A stretch of 64,000 bases of DNA from Streptococcus pyogenes (GTDB taxonomy: Bacteria > Bacillota > Bacilli > Lactobacillales > Streptococcaceae), in assembly GCF_002055535.1 (NCBI RefSeq), contig NZ_LN831034.1, positions 496,001 through 560,000 on the forward strand. The letters are read 5' to 3'. How positions within the stretch are numbered: the stretch's first letter is position 1; each line of letters opens with the position of its first letter. The notes beneath the pieces were generated by a model. It ran no database searches and was not told the DNA's origin. It saw nothing but the letters and a program-made list of their open reading frames with translations. Shown one piece after another: positions 50,732-59,009 of this stretch. Position numbers and translations under genes: made by a program.

Positions 50732-50962
50732 ATGGAACGAGTTAAAGAATTTTCTGTTAAGCTATTAGAAAATGGTAAGTTTCCAATTGTTGAAATCAAC
50801 GGTGAGAAAATAAATGGTATCACTAAATTAATTGTTAAGTATGATTCAGATGACGCCCAAAACAATCCGTTGGATAATGGTTTTTTAGTGGAGTATATTA
50901 GCGAAGAAGGTGGTCGGTATTATATGCAAACGATAGGCCAATCATTCCGTATAGGTTTGTAG
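50732..50962 (+). CDS. Small phage protein between TerS and TerL, 76 aa
   Basis: MERVKEFSVKLLENGKFPIV, beta-rich and acidic. 2 bp after TerS and immediately before TerL. No named family; the position suggests a packaging accessory. Confidence 0.6.
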   Translation: MERVKEFSVKLLENGKFPIVEINGEKINGITKLIVKYDSDDAQNNPLDNGFLVEYISEEGGRYYMQTIGQSFRIGL

Positions 50963-52720
50963 GTGATAAAAGTGGAATACGATTATTCAGCAATCAGCGA
51001 CATCTATAAAGATGACGCTTTTTATTATGCAAAAATGGTCGTTGACGAACAGATAAAATCAAGTAAGAAGGTATTTAGAGCTTGTTTAAGACATTTGAAT
51101 GACCTCAAAAAAATAGATGGTGATAATTTTAAATTCATCTATTTACCAGAAAAAGCAGCTGATCCGATTAACTTTATTGAGATTTTGCCAGATGTAAAAA
51201 CGGGGAAACCTTACCCGTTGGCGATGTTCCAGAAGTTTATTATTGGGAATTTATATGGATGGCGAAAGAAAACAGATCATTCCTTGAGACGTTTTAGAAA
51301 AGCTATGATTTCTGTTGCTCGTAAAAACGGTAAAACAATTCTGATAGCTGGTATCTTGCTTTACGAATTTTTGTTTGGCCATAACCCATCTATGAGCAGA
51401 CAATTGTTTTGTACTGCAAATGATAGAACGCAGGCTAAAATCGCTTGGGATATGGCAAAGAAGCAGTTATCATCTCTCAGAGCGAAGGACGCTGATGTCA
51501 GAAAGGCTACAAAAATTGTCCGTGATGAGCTTAAAAACTTACATGACGAATCATATATCAGAGCACTTAGTCGAGATACTGGGGCTGTAGATGGATTTGA
51601 GCCTTATGTTGGCGTTTTGGATGAATTTGCAGCATCGAAGACGAATGAAATGTTAGAACTTTTAGAATCTGGTCAAGGTCAGCTTGATAACCCGTTTATC
51701 TTGATTATTTCGACGGCAGGGATGGATTTGAATGTCCCTATGCACACAATTGAGTATCCATACATCACTAAAATACTAGACGGAGAAATCACAGACGAGG
51801 GTTATTTTGGATATGTTGCAGAACAGGACAACGAAGAGGAAATTAAAGACGAATCAAACTGGATAAAATCAAATCCAATCCTTGAGGTTGAAGCTTTACA
51901 TGATAAGCTAATGGATTACCTGAGAACGCGCCGTAGAGTGTCCCTTGAAACTGGTGAAATCAATAAAGTATTAATCAAAAACTTTAACATGTGGCGTCAG
52001 TCTAGCGAGGAATCTTACATTGATAAAACGACTTGGGAACTTGCTCGGATTGATAAGCCAGATACTAATAAGCGGAGAGTTTGGTTAGGTGTTGACGTTG
52101 GTCGTGTTAGCGACTTATTTGCTATCACACCAGTTGTTATGATGGATGATTTTTGGTATATCGACAGCTTTTCTTTTGTGGCTACCAAATATGGTTTAAC
52201 TGCTAAAGAAAAGCGGGATGGCGTATCTTATAGCAATCTTGAACGCCAAGGTTATTGCGAGATAACCACCCTAGAAAGTGGTGTCATCGATGATGAACGT
52301 GTACTCGAAAAAATTGAAGAGATGGTCTACTCAAACGACTGGGAAATTAGTGGAATTTGTTTTGACCCTTATCAATTTGGAACATTACTTACAATGATTG
52401 AAAAAAGGCATCCAGAGTGGCCTCTGATTGAGGTTTCGCAGACGACAATGGTTTTGAACATGCCGACAAAACAATTTCGTGACGACCTCAAAAAAGGCAA
52501 AATAAAGCACTCTGGTAACCCTTTGCTAACCATGGCTGTTAACAATGCTTATATTAAAACTGATAATAATGGTATGAGGATTGATAAGAATAAGAATAGC
52601 AATAAGATTGACCCGCTTGATGCTGCTCTTGATGGCTACGCTGTTTGTTACTTAGAACCGTTCGATGGTTCTGGCTACTGGACAAATGAAAAAATAATAG
52701 GAGGAGAATCGCTGTTTTGA
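50963..52720 (+). CDS. Terminase large subunit
   Basis: About 585 residues. The ATPase half shows a variant Walker A (SVARKNGKTILIAG) and Walker B (YVGVLDEFAASK); the nuclease half has GVDVGRVSDLFAITP and a late DPLDAALDGYAV. It powers DNA translocation into the prohead and cuts cos. Start is GTG at 50963, or GTG at 50972, which is better spaced from AGGTG. Confidence 0.92.
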   Translation: MIKVEYDYSAISDIYKDDAFYYAKMVVDEQIKSSKKVFRACLRHLNDLKKIDGDNFKFIYLPEKAADPINFIEILPDVKTGKPYPLAMFQKFIIGNLYGWRKKTDHSLRRFRKAMISVARKNGKTILIAGILLYEFLFGHNPSMSRQLFCTANDRTQAKIAWDMAKKQLSSLRAKDADVRKATKIVRDELKNLHDESYIRALSRDTGAVDGFEPYVGVLDEFAASKTNEMLELLESGQGQLDNPFILIISTAGMDLNVPMHTIEYPYITKILDGEITDEGYFGYVAEQDNEEEIKDESNWIKSNPILEVEALHDKLMDYLRTRRRVSLETGEINKVLIKNFNMWRQSSEESYIDKTTWELARIDKPDTNKRRVWLGVDVGRVSDLFAITPVVMMDDFWYIDSFSFVATKYGLTAKEKRDGVSYSNLERQGYCEITTLESGVIDDERVLEKIEEMVYSNDWEISGICFDPYQFGTLLTMIEKRHPEWPLIEVSQTTMVLNMPTKQFRDDLKKGKIKHSGNPLLTMAVNNAYIKTDNNGMRIDKNKNSNKIDPLDAALDGYAVCYLEPFDGSGYWTNEKIIGGESLF

Positions 52721-52887
52721 TTGATTTTATTTTAAAAAACATACACACATTAATCTTGTTAGCTGGACTAGGTTTATTGATGTATGGGTTGTTTTTGTTT
52801 GGTGATAAAGTCGGTTTTATTGCCAGTGGTCTTATTTTAATTGTTTTAGCTATCTATGTAGATAGCGTAGGAGGAAAACGTGAATAA
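52717..52887 (+). CDS. Small two-helix membrane protein, 56 aa
   Basis: TTG start overlapping the TerL stop (GGAGGAG about 10 bases upstream). Two hydrophobic helices (LILLAGLGLLMYGLFLF; GFIASGLILIVLAIYV). Small membrane proteins occur here in related phages; function unknown. Confidence 0.55.
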   Translation: MIDFILKNIHTLILLAGLGLLMYGLFLFGDKVGFIASGLILIVLAIYVDSVGGKRE

Positions 52888-53104
52888 ACGCATTAAGAAA
52901 AAACGAAAATTGGAAACAGCTATTGTGTTGCTAATTAAAGAAGTCGCCGAATTACGATCCATCGTGTCAGCAAATGCCAAAGCTACAAATAACGAGCTTG
53001 CAGCAGTTAAATCAGCGATACTAGACAATCAAGTAGCCATCAAGTCAATTGGTGATGAGGTTGGTCACATCAAGCAAAATTATAAGCGCAAGTGGCGGAA
53101 ATAG
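52880..53104 (+). CDS. Small basic coiled-coil protein, 74 aa
   Basis: GTG start with AGGAGG 5 bases upstream. Very basic N-terminus (NKRIKKKRKLE), then a coiled coil (VAELRSIVSANAKATNNELA) and a basic end. Unknown, in the packaging operon. Confidence 0.55.
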   Translation: MNKRIKKKRKLETAIVLLIKEVAELRSIVSANAKATNNELAAVKSAILDNQVAIKSIGDEVGHIKQNYKRKWRK

Positions 53105-53137
53105 ATGTTAATGGTTTAGAAAGGAGGTGAGAAATCG

Positions 53138-54358
53138 ATGAGTTTTTTCCGACCTTTGGGCAGTTCAAAGGTGTCCTACGATGACTATATATCATCTGTT
53201 TTAGCTGGTGATGTCTCTCAAAAATACTTAGGGGTGTCGGCTTTGAAGAATAGCGATATTTTAACAGCAACGTCTATTATAGCTGGGGATATTGCTAGGT
53301 TCCCGCTTGTTAAAAAGGATGTTAATGGGGACATTATCCATGATGAGGATATTAATTATCTTTTAAATGTTAAATCTACAAAAAATGCGAGCGCCAGGAC
53401 ATGGAAATTTGCTATGGCAGTAAATGCCATTTTGACTGGTAATTCTTTTTCGCGTATTTTGAGAGATCCAAAGACTAATCAAGCTTTGCAATTCCAATTT
53501 TACAGGCCATCAGAAACAACAGTAGAGGAAACGGATAGTCACGAAATCATCTACACTTTTACTGATACGTTAACAGCAAAACAGGTTAAATGCTTTGCTC
53601 ATGATGTTGTACACTGGAAGTTTTTTAGCCACGACACAATCCTTGGCAGGTCTCCGCTATTGTCTTTAGGAGATGAGATTGATTTGCAAACAGGTGGTAT
53701 CAATACCTTAATTAAATTCTTTAAAGATGGATTTTCTAGCGGTATCTTAACTATGAAAGGTGCTCAATTAAGCGGAGACGCACGGCAGCGAGCACGTCAA
53801 GAGTTTGAGAAAATGCGCGAGGGTTCGGTCGGTGGCAGTCCATTGGTGTTTGATAGTACCATGGAATACACGCCGCTTGAAATTGATACTAACGTATTGC
53901 AATTAATCACTAGTAACAATTTTTCCACGGCCCAAATCGCAAAAGCTTTGCGGGTTCCTAGTTACAAGCTTGGTGTTAATAGCCCTAATCAATCTGTAGC
54001 TCAACTGATGGAGGACTATGTCACAAACGACTTGCCTTTTTATTTTGACGCGATTACAAGCGAATTAGGTCTTAAAACGTTAAATGATAAAGATAGACGT
54101 CTCTATCGTATTGAATTTGATACACGTAGCGTTACAGGCCGTAATGTTGATGAGATTGTCAAATTGGTTAACAATCAAATACTGACACCTAACCAAGGCC
54201 TTATTGAGTTAGGTAAGCAGAAATCTACAGATCCTAATATGGATAGGTACCAATCGAGTCTAAACTATGTCTTTTTGGATAAAAAAGAAGAATATCAGGA
54301 CAAGGTTGGTATCAAAGGGAAAGGAGGTGAGGTAAATGCCAAAGAGGATAAATCTTAA
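53138..54358 (+). CDS. HK97-type portal protein
   Basis: 406 residues with portal features: SIIAGDIARFPLVKKDVNGD, ILTGNSFSRILRD, GRSPLLSLGDEIDLQTG, and QIAKALRVPSYKLGVN. The dodecamer forms the DNA channel at one capsid vertex. AAAGGAGGTGAG precedes the ATG. It overlaps the protease gene by 23 bp. Confidence 0.92.
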   Translation: MSFFRPLGSSKVSYDDYISSVLAGDVSQKYLGVSALKNSDILTATSIIAGDIARFPLVKKDVNGDIIHDEDINYLLNVKSTKNASARTWKFAMAVNAILTGNSFSRILRDPKTNQALQFQFYRPSETTVEETDSHEIIYTFTDTLTAKQVKCFAHDVVHWKFFSHDTILGRSPLLSLGDEIDLQTGGINTLIKFFKDGFSSGILTMKGAQLSGDARQRARQEFEKMREGSVGGSPLVFDSTMEYTPLEIDTNVLQLITSNNFSTAQIAKALRVPSYKLGVNSPNQSVAQLMEDYVTNDLPFYFDAITSELGLKTLNDKDRRLYRIEFDTRSVTGRNVDEIVKLVNNQILTPNQGLIELGKQKSTDPNMDRYQSSLNYVFLDKKEEYQDKVGIKGKGGEVNAKEDKS

Positions 54359-55001
54359 AGGCCCACTTATTGCAAATAATTCGCAAGAAGTTTATGACTA
54401 CTATGGAATGGAAGCGACTAGTGCCAAAAGCATTATTAACCAATTGCCAGAAGATAGCAGTGATATTATTTTGGAAGTTAATTCAAACGGTGGTCTTGTT
54501 ACAGTAGGGAGTGAAGTCTATACCGCTTTGCGAAATTACAAAGGAAAAGTAACTGCAGAAATTACTGGCATGGCTGCAAGTGCAGCATCCGTTGCAGTTA
54601 TGGGAGCAGATAAAGTTGTCATGAGTCCAACAGCACAGATGATGGTACACAAGGCATTGTTTAATTGGGTAGCTGGTAATAGCGATGACTTAGATAAGGC
54701 TTCTAATGCTTTGAAATCAAGCGATAAAGCTATTGTTAATGCTTACGTTGCGAAAACAGGCTTACCAGAAGACGAAATCATGGAACTAATGAAAAATGAA
54801 ACCTTTATGTCGGCTCAAGACGCTGTTGAAAAAGGTTTTGCTGATGAAGTGATGTCTTTTGAAGCGGTGGCCAGCATCGATAACCAAATGTTGCCACAAG
54901 CTGTTATTGACGACTATTACGCAAACAGAAGTAAGCGCAAGCAAGAGATTGGCAATATGTTGCTAGAAATTGAAAAAGAAGAAATTTTACAAGGGCTATG
55001 A
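54336..55001 (+). CDS. ClpP-like prohead protease
   Basis: 221 residues of the S14-type capsid maturation proteases. The catalytic Ser is in GMAASAASVAVMG and the His in AQMMVHKALFNW; an Asp follows. It removes the scaffold (delta) part of the capsid protein during head maturation. AAAGGAGGTGAGG precedes ATG 54336. Confidence 0.9.
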   Translation: MPKRINLKGPLIANNSQEVYDYYGMEATSAKSIINQLPEDSSDIILEVNSNGGLVTVGSEVYTALRNYKGKVTAEITGMAASAASVAVMGADKVVMSPTAQMMVHKALFNWVAGNSDDLDKASNALKSSDKAIVNAYVAKTGLPEDEIMELMKNETFMSAQDAVEKGFADEVMSFEAVASIDNQMLPQAVIDDYYANRSKRKQEIGNMLLEIEKEEILQGL

Positions 55002-55024
55002 GCTCTTTTTTATTGGAGGAATTT

Positions 55025-56209
55025 ATGTTCGAAGAAAAAATCAAAGAAATTAAAGCGACTATCGCTAGTTTAAACCAAGCGATTGCTACGAAAACAACAG
55101 AAGTAAAAAATGCTTTGGAATCAGATGACCTTGAAACTGCTCGCTCAATTAAAGCAGAAATTGAAGAAGCTAAAGCAAACCTAGCAGAAGCAGAAAATGA
55201 CTTGAAATTGTATGAAGCTAGCATTGAAAAAGGCGGTGCAGAAAATACTGGAGGAAAAGAAGTGCCACAAGAAACTAAAACATACCGCGAAAGCGTTAAT
55301 GAGTTTATCCGTTCAAAAGGAACAGTAACTAACGAAGCTTTGCGTTTCGAAGGGAAAGACGAGGTTCTTATCCCACTTAACCAAACGACTCCTGTAAATC
55401 CTAAAACGGACGGTGTTAAGAAAACAGATGTGAAACCTGTTTCTAGTGAAGAAATCTTATACACACCAGCTCGTGAGATTAAAACAGTCGTTGATTTGAA
55501 GCAATTTACTAGCATTCACCTAGCTAAAAAAGCATCAGGTAAATGGCCAGTGTTACAACGTGCGACTGAAAAAATGATTAGCGTTGAAGAATTGGAAAAA
55601 AATCCAAAGCTTGCTAAACCAAAATTTAAAGACGTAGAGTGGAAAGTCGAGACTTACCGCGGAGCTATCCCGTTGTCTCAAGAGTCAATTGACGATGCAG
55701 ATGTTGATTTAGTTGGAATTGTTGCCGAGACAATCGGTCAAATGAAAGTTAATACAACAAACGACGCTATCGCAACAGTTCTCAAAAAATTTGAAGCTAA
55801 GACAGTAAAAAACTTGGATGAAATCAAGAAGCTTCTCAACGTTGAATTAGATCCTGCTTACAATGTGTCATTTATTGTATCTCAAAGCTTTTATCAAACA
55901 ATGGATACACTAAAAGATAAGAATGGTCGTTATCTACTCCAAGACTCAATCACTTCTGTTTCTGGGAAAGTATTCCTTGGAAAACCTGTTTTTGTACTAG
56001 CTGATGAAGTTTTAGGTAAAGACACAGCCTTTATTGGAGATTTTAAGCGTGGTGTATTATTCGCAGATCGCAAAGACTTAGGTTTGCGTTGGGTCGATAA
56101 TGACATTTACGGTCAATTCTTGCAAGCAGTACTTCGATTTGGTGTCGCTAAGGTAGATGACAAAGCTGGCTACTATGTGACATTCAAGCCAGAACAATTG
56201 CCCTTATAA
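55025..56209 (+). CDS. HK97-type major capsid protein
   Basis: 394 residues from MFEEKIKEIKATIASLNQAI (GGAGG upstream). The N-terminal 75 residues are a coiled-coil delta/scaffold domain (AIATKTTEVKNALESDD ...), cut off during maturation. The rest is the HK97 fold, including TYRGAIPLSQESIDDADVDL, VGIVAETIGQMKV, and RYLLQDSITSVSGKVFLGKP. The gene may be extended by a +1 frameshift at its end. Confidence 0.92.
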   Translation: MFEEKIKEIKATIASLNQAIATKTTEVKNALESDDLETARSIKAEIEEAKANLAEAENDLKLYEASIEKGGAENTGGKEVPQETKTYRESVNEFIRSKGTVTNEALRFEGKDEVLIPLNQTTPVNPKTDGVKKTDVKPVSSEEILYTPAREIKTVVDLKQFTSIHLAKKASGKWPVLQRATEKMISVEELEKNPKLAKPKFKDVEWKVETYRGAIPLSQESIDDADVDLVGIVAETIGQMKVNTTNDAIATVLKKFEAKTVKNLDEIKKLLNVELDPAYNVSFIVSQSFYQTMDTLKDKNGRYLLQDSITSVSGKVFLGKPVFVLADEVLGKDTAFIGDFKRGVLFADRKDLGLRWVDNDIYGQFLQAVLRFGVAKVDDKAGYYVTFKPEQLPL

Positions 56210-56210
56210 G

Positions 56211-56351
56211 GCCACTGAAGAAGTGGCGAAACCAACTAGTAAGAGCACTGTCGAGGACATTAAGCGCTATTTAACAAGCAAGGGAATTGACTTTAGTGGC
56301 AAGACCTTGAAATCAGATTTGCTTGCATTAGCAGGCGTTGAAGAGGTATAG
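56211..56351 (+). other. HeH/LEM-like tail after the capsid gene, possible +1 extension
   Basis: Open in the +1 frame relative to the capsid gene for 46 codons to TAG 56349-56351: ATEEVAKPTSKSTVEDIKRY and GIDFSGKTLKSDLLALAGVE. This helix-extended-helix pattern is common at capsid C-termini or in tiny neighbours. There is no ATG or RBS (only GTG at 56226). The capsid frame ends TTG CCC TTA TAA, where CCC-T could allow +1 slippage. Confidence 0.5.
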
Positions 56352-56353
56352 CT

Positions 56354-56656
56354 ATGGCTGTATCGAAAGAGCTATTAGACAGTGTAAAACTCTATTGTAA
56401 AATTGACTTTGATTTTGAAGACGACATCATCAAAGAAATGATTGAATCTGCTCAAGAACAAATCTGTTTTGCAATAGAAGATGAGTCAACTCCTAAAATG
56501 TTTGAAGGTCACGCTAAATTTGCTTTAGCTGTCAAAAAGCAAGTCAAGGAGGAGTACGACCATCGCGGTTTGTCTGCGGATAGTTTTCGCTATCCGTTGG
56601 CAAATGGCGTTTTAAATATCATCCATCAATTACGATTGCGGGGTGATGATTCATGA
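56354..56656 (+). CDS. Head-tail connector, gp6-like
   Basis: 100 residues, alpha-helical, with the gp6/gp15-type pattern LLDSVKLYCKIDFDFEDDII and YDHRGLSADS near the end. Ring protein joining portal and tail. ATGA overlap with the next gene. Confidence 0.85.
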   Translation: MAVSKELLDSVKLYCKIDFDFEDDIIKEMIESAQEQICFAIEDESTPKMFEGHAKFALAVKKQVKEEYDHRGLSADSFRYPLANGVLNIIHQLRLRGDDS

Positions 56657-57000
56657 TTACACGCAAAATGAACACAAGGATAACGATTTTCAGCCAGTCG
56701 GGTGGTCAGAATGACGATGGCGAAGTTGTATCTGCTATCAGAAAAGACTTATATACCTGTTGGGCAGAAGTATTGAAAACGCAGTTAAGAGACTTTAATT
56801 ACCAATCAAAGTTTCAAAACGCTAGCAATCTGCCGACAAATAAGGATACAAAAGTTTTTTTAATTAGGTATAACCCTGAATTATCCATAGATAACACGAT
56901 GTTTGTTGAGTTTGACAAGCGCATTTATAAGATAGATAAAATCGAATCTGACGAATCTGGCAAAGATATCACCATGATAAGTGGAGTAAGCATGTCATGA
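56653..57000 (+). CDS. Head closure (head-tail joining) protein
   Basis: 115 residues of the SPP1 gp16/HK97 closure family: NTRITIFSQSGGQNDDGEVV, CWAEVLKTQLRDF, YNPELSIDNTMFVEFDKRIY and IDKIESDESGKDI. Small beta-barrel ring that seals the head. Confidence 0.85.
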   Translation: MITRKMNTRITIFSQSGGQNDDGEVVSAIRKDLYTCWAEVLKTQLRDFNYQSKFQNASNLPTNKDTKVFLIRYNPELSIDNTMFVEFDKRIYKIDKIESDESGKDITMISGVSMS

Positions 57001-57374
57001 CAAAGGGTTTAGATGAAATATTAGCTAATCTGACAAAGCTTGAAGTAAAAGCCCCAAAAACCGCAAAAGCTGCCGTGACTAAGGTTGCGAAAGAATTTGA
57101 GAAGACCCTCAAATCAAATACCCCTGTTTATGAGATTGAAACAGATGAGCGGCTACAAGAAGATACAGTTATCAGCGGTTTTAAAGGCGCTAATGCTGGG
57201 ATTGTATCTAAGGAAATCGGTTACGGTAAAGCCACAGGTTGGCGTGCGCATTATCCAAATGATGGTACGATTTACCAACAAGGACAAGACTTTAAGGAAA
57301 AGACGATTAATCAGATGACATCAAGGGCTAGACAAATCTATGCTGAAAAAGTCAAGGAGGGACTAGGACTTTGA
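56997..57374 (+). CDS. HK97 gp10-family tail-completion protein
   Basis: 125 residues: GLDEILANLTKLEVKAPKTA at the start, EIGYGKATGWRAHYPNDGTI and a helical C-terminus, the gp10-like pattern. Joins tail to head. ATGA overlaps both sides. Confidence 0.85.
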   Translation: MTKGLDEILANLTKLEVKAPKTAKAAVTKVAKEFEKTLKSNTPVYEIETDERLQEDTVISGFKGANAGIVSKEIGYGKATGWRAHYPNDGTIYQQGQDFKEKTINQMTSRARQIYAEKVKEGLGL

Positions 57375-57796
57375 TTGCTGAAACAGCAGCTTATAAATTA
57401 TTAAGTAACGATAAGACGCTAAATGAGCTGTTGGATAGGCTCAGAGGCGGTACTTTTAAAAATGGATTTAAACAAGGAATATTTACATATGATATCCCAG
57501 ATAATCCAGTTGACTTGCGAAAGGTAGAACTAGCACCGTTTATGCGTATCAAAACAACGTTAGATGGTCCTACCGATTATGCTGATGACGAGATACTTTG
57601 TAATGAGCAACGTATCACCATCAATTTTTGGTGCAAAACAGCTTCAGAAGCTGACCAAATTAGCAAATGTATAGATGATATTTTAAAAAAAGGCGGTTTT
57701 GAAAGATACACCGCAAACGAAAAACCAAGGTATAAAGATAGCGATATTGACTTACTCATGAATGTAAGGAAATACCGCTATTTTGATTTTTATTAA
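57371..57796 (+). CDS. Tail terminator/completion protein
   Basis: 141 residues from a TTG start overlapping the gp10-like gene. DIPDNPVDLRKVELAPFMRI and ITINFWCKTASEADQISKCI match the minor tail (DUF806/gp11-like) protein at this position in lactococcal and streptococcal phages. It probably caps the tail tube. Confidence 0.75.
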   Translation: MIAETAAYKLLSNDKTLNELLDRLRGGTFKNGFKQGIFTYDIPDNPVDLRKVELAPFMRIKTTLDGPTDYADDEILCNEQRITINFWCKTASEADQISKCIDDILKKGGFERYTANEKPRYKDSDIDLLMNVRKYRYFDFY

Positions 57797-57812
57797 AAAG
57801 AAAGAGGACAAA

Positions 57813-58421
57813 ATGGGAAAAGTAAAATTTGGACTACGTGATTTTTACTATGGAGTACTAGACGGAAATGACAAGGTTACAAAAGCAGAGAGTATAAAGC
57901 ATTTGCCGGGAATGAAATCCGCAAAACTTGATATTACCAATGAATTGGTCACTGTGCCAGCAGACGATGGACCTTACGTTGTATTATCAGGTGGAATCAG
58001 CGAGACAAAACTTGAAATCGAGTTGTTAGATTTAACATCAGATGCACGCAAAGATTTCTTTGGAATCACAGTAGAAAAAGGTGTTGAGAAGTACAACAAA
58101 AACCTAACGCCAAATGACATTGTTTGTTTATTTAGGACTAGCGATGAAAACGGTAAGGCGATTTGGATTGCGTTGCTTAAAGGGAAATTTAATCTTCCGG
58201 GAATGGAGGCACAAACAAAAGAAGGCGCACCTGATCCGAAACCAGATACTACAACGGGTAACTTTGTTGCCCGCGGACCAAAAGAAGAAGTGCTTTTAGT
58301 TGGACGCGAGGGTAATAGCGGTTTTGATTTGAATGAATTTTTAAAATGTGTATTTGTCGGCTGCGTTGATACAGAAATCAAAAAAATACCAATTGCGAAA
58401 CAAGCAGGTGAGGTTATGTAA
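57813..58421 (+). CDS. Major tail (tube) protein
   Basis: 202 residues from MGKVKFGLRDFYYGVLDGND (GAGGA upstream), phi13-type major tail family: LPGMKSAKLDITNELVTVPA, SGGISETKLEIELLDLTSD and GNFVARGPKEEVLLVG. Hexameric rings build the flexible siphovirus tail tube. The gene start lies inside the 5' overlap region with the terminator gene frame by a few bases only. Confidence 0.9.
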   Translation: MGKVKFGLRDFYYGVLDGNDKVTKAESIKHLPGMKSAKLDITNELVTVPADDGPYVVLSGGISETKLEIELLDLTSDARKDFFGITVEKGVEKYNKNLTPNDIVCLFRTSDENGKAIWIALLKGKFNLPGMEAQTKEGAPDPKPDTTTGNFVARGPKEEVLLVGREGNSGFDLNEFLKCVFVGCVDTEIKKIPIAKQAGEVM

Positions 58422-58473
58422 TTTTTAAGGTCGCAGCTTAAATGTGACCTTTTATTTTTGATAAGGAGTAGAT

Positions 58474-58800
58474 ATGTACGAAATTACCTTAAAAAAAGGC
58501 GGTGTTGATAAGGAATTTAAAAAAGACTTCATCAACGTCGAAGATAATTTGTTGGCTGTTGAGCATCAAGTTAGACAAAGCGCTGTGTTTAGCGATGAGA
58601 AAAGACGCTTAGATTCTAAAGCGCATAGAAAACTTAACGAATCTTACTTGCAAATGTTTGTTGATATGTACGCAGGTCAATTTACAGTCGATGATCTTAA
58701 GCTATCCGACATGAGTGTTTTAGACACGCTTAACGACCTTTATATTGCCGCGCTCGGAGGAGAAGAAGAGGAAGGTGAAACCGAAAAAAAGGAACAATAA
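58474..58800 (+). CDS. Tail assembly chaperone gpG
   Basis: 108 residues, acidic C-terminus. It coats the tape measure during tail assembly. Near its end, A AAA AAG (58785-58791) is a -1 slippery heptamer; normal decoding stops at 58798-58800, and shifted ribosomes make gpGT. Confidence 0.85.
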   Translation: MYEITLKKGGVDKEFKKDFINVEDNLLAVEHQVRQSAVFSDEKRRLDSKAHRKLNESYLQMFVDMYAGQFTVDDLKLSDMSVLDTLNDLYIAALGGEEEEGETEKKEQ

Positions 58801-58997
58801 CCCCTCAAGAAGCCAAAGATAATTTGCTGATGTGGGTACAAAGTCTATTAAAGAATGGCTATACGATTTTAGATATTAAAAAAATGCGCTTATCAGACAT
58901 CGAATTGATGGTACAAGCACTAGAAATTGAAACTGTCGAAAAAGAAGAAGTGATTGAAACGACCTTGGATAAGGCATTCCCATTCCTTTTCGGCTAG
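58474..58997 (+). CDS. Tail assembly chaperone gpGT (-1 frameshift product)
   Basis: After the slip at A AAA AAG, reading resumes at GGA (58791-58793) and runs 68 codons to TAG 58995-58997 (GTITPQEAKDNLLMWVQSLL ... TTLDKAFPFLFG). Total about 174 residues. The T part recruits the tube protein. This G/GT pair is conserved in long-tailed phages. The T part has no plausible start of its own. Confidence 0.85.
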
Positions 58998-59009
58998 AAA
59001 GGAGACTAA

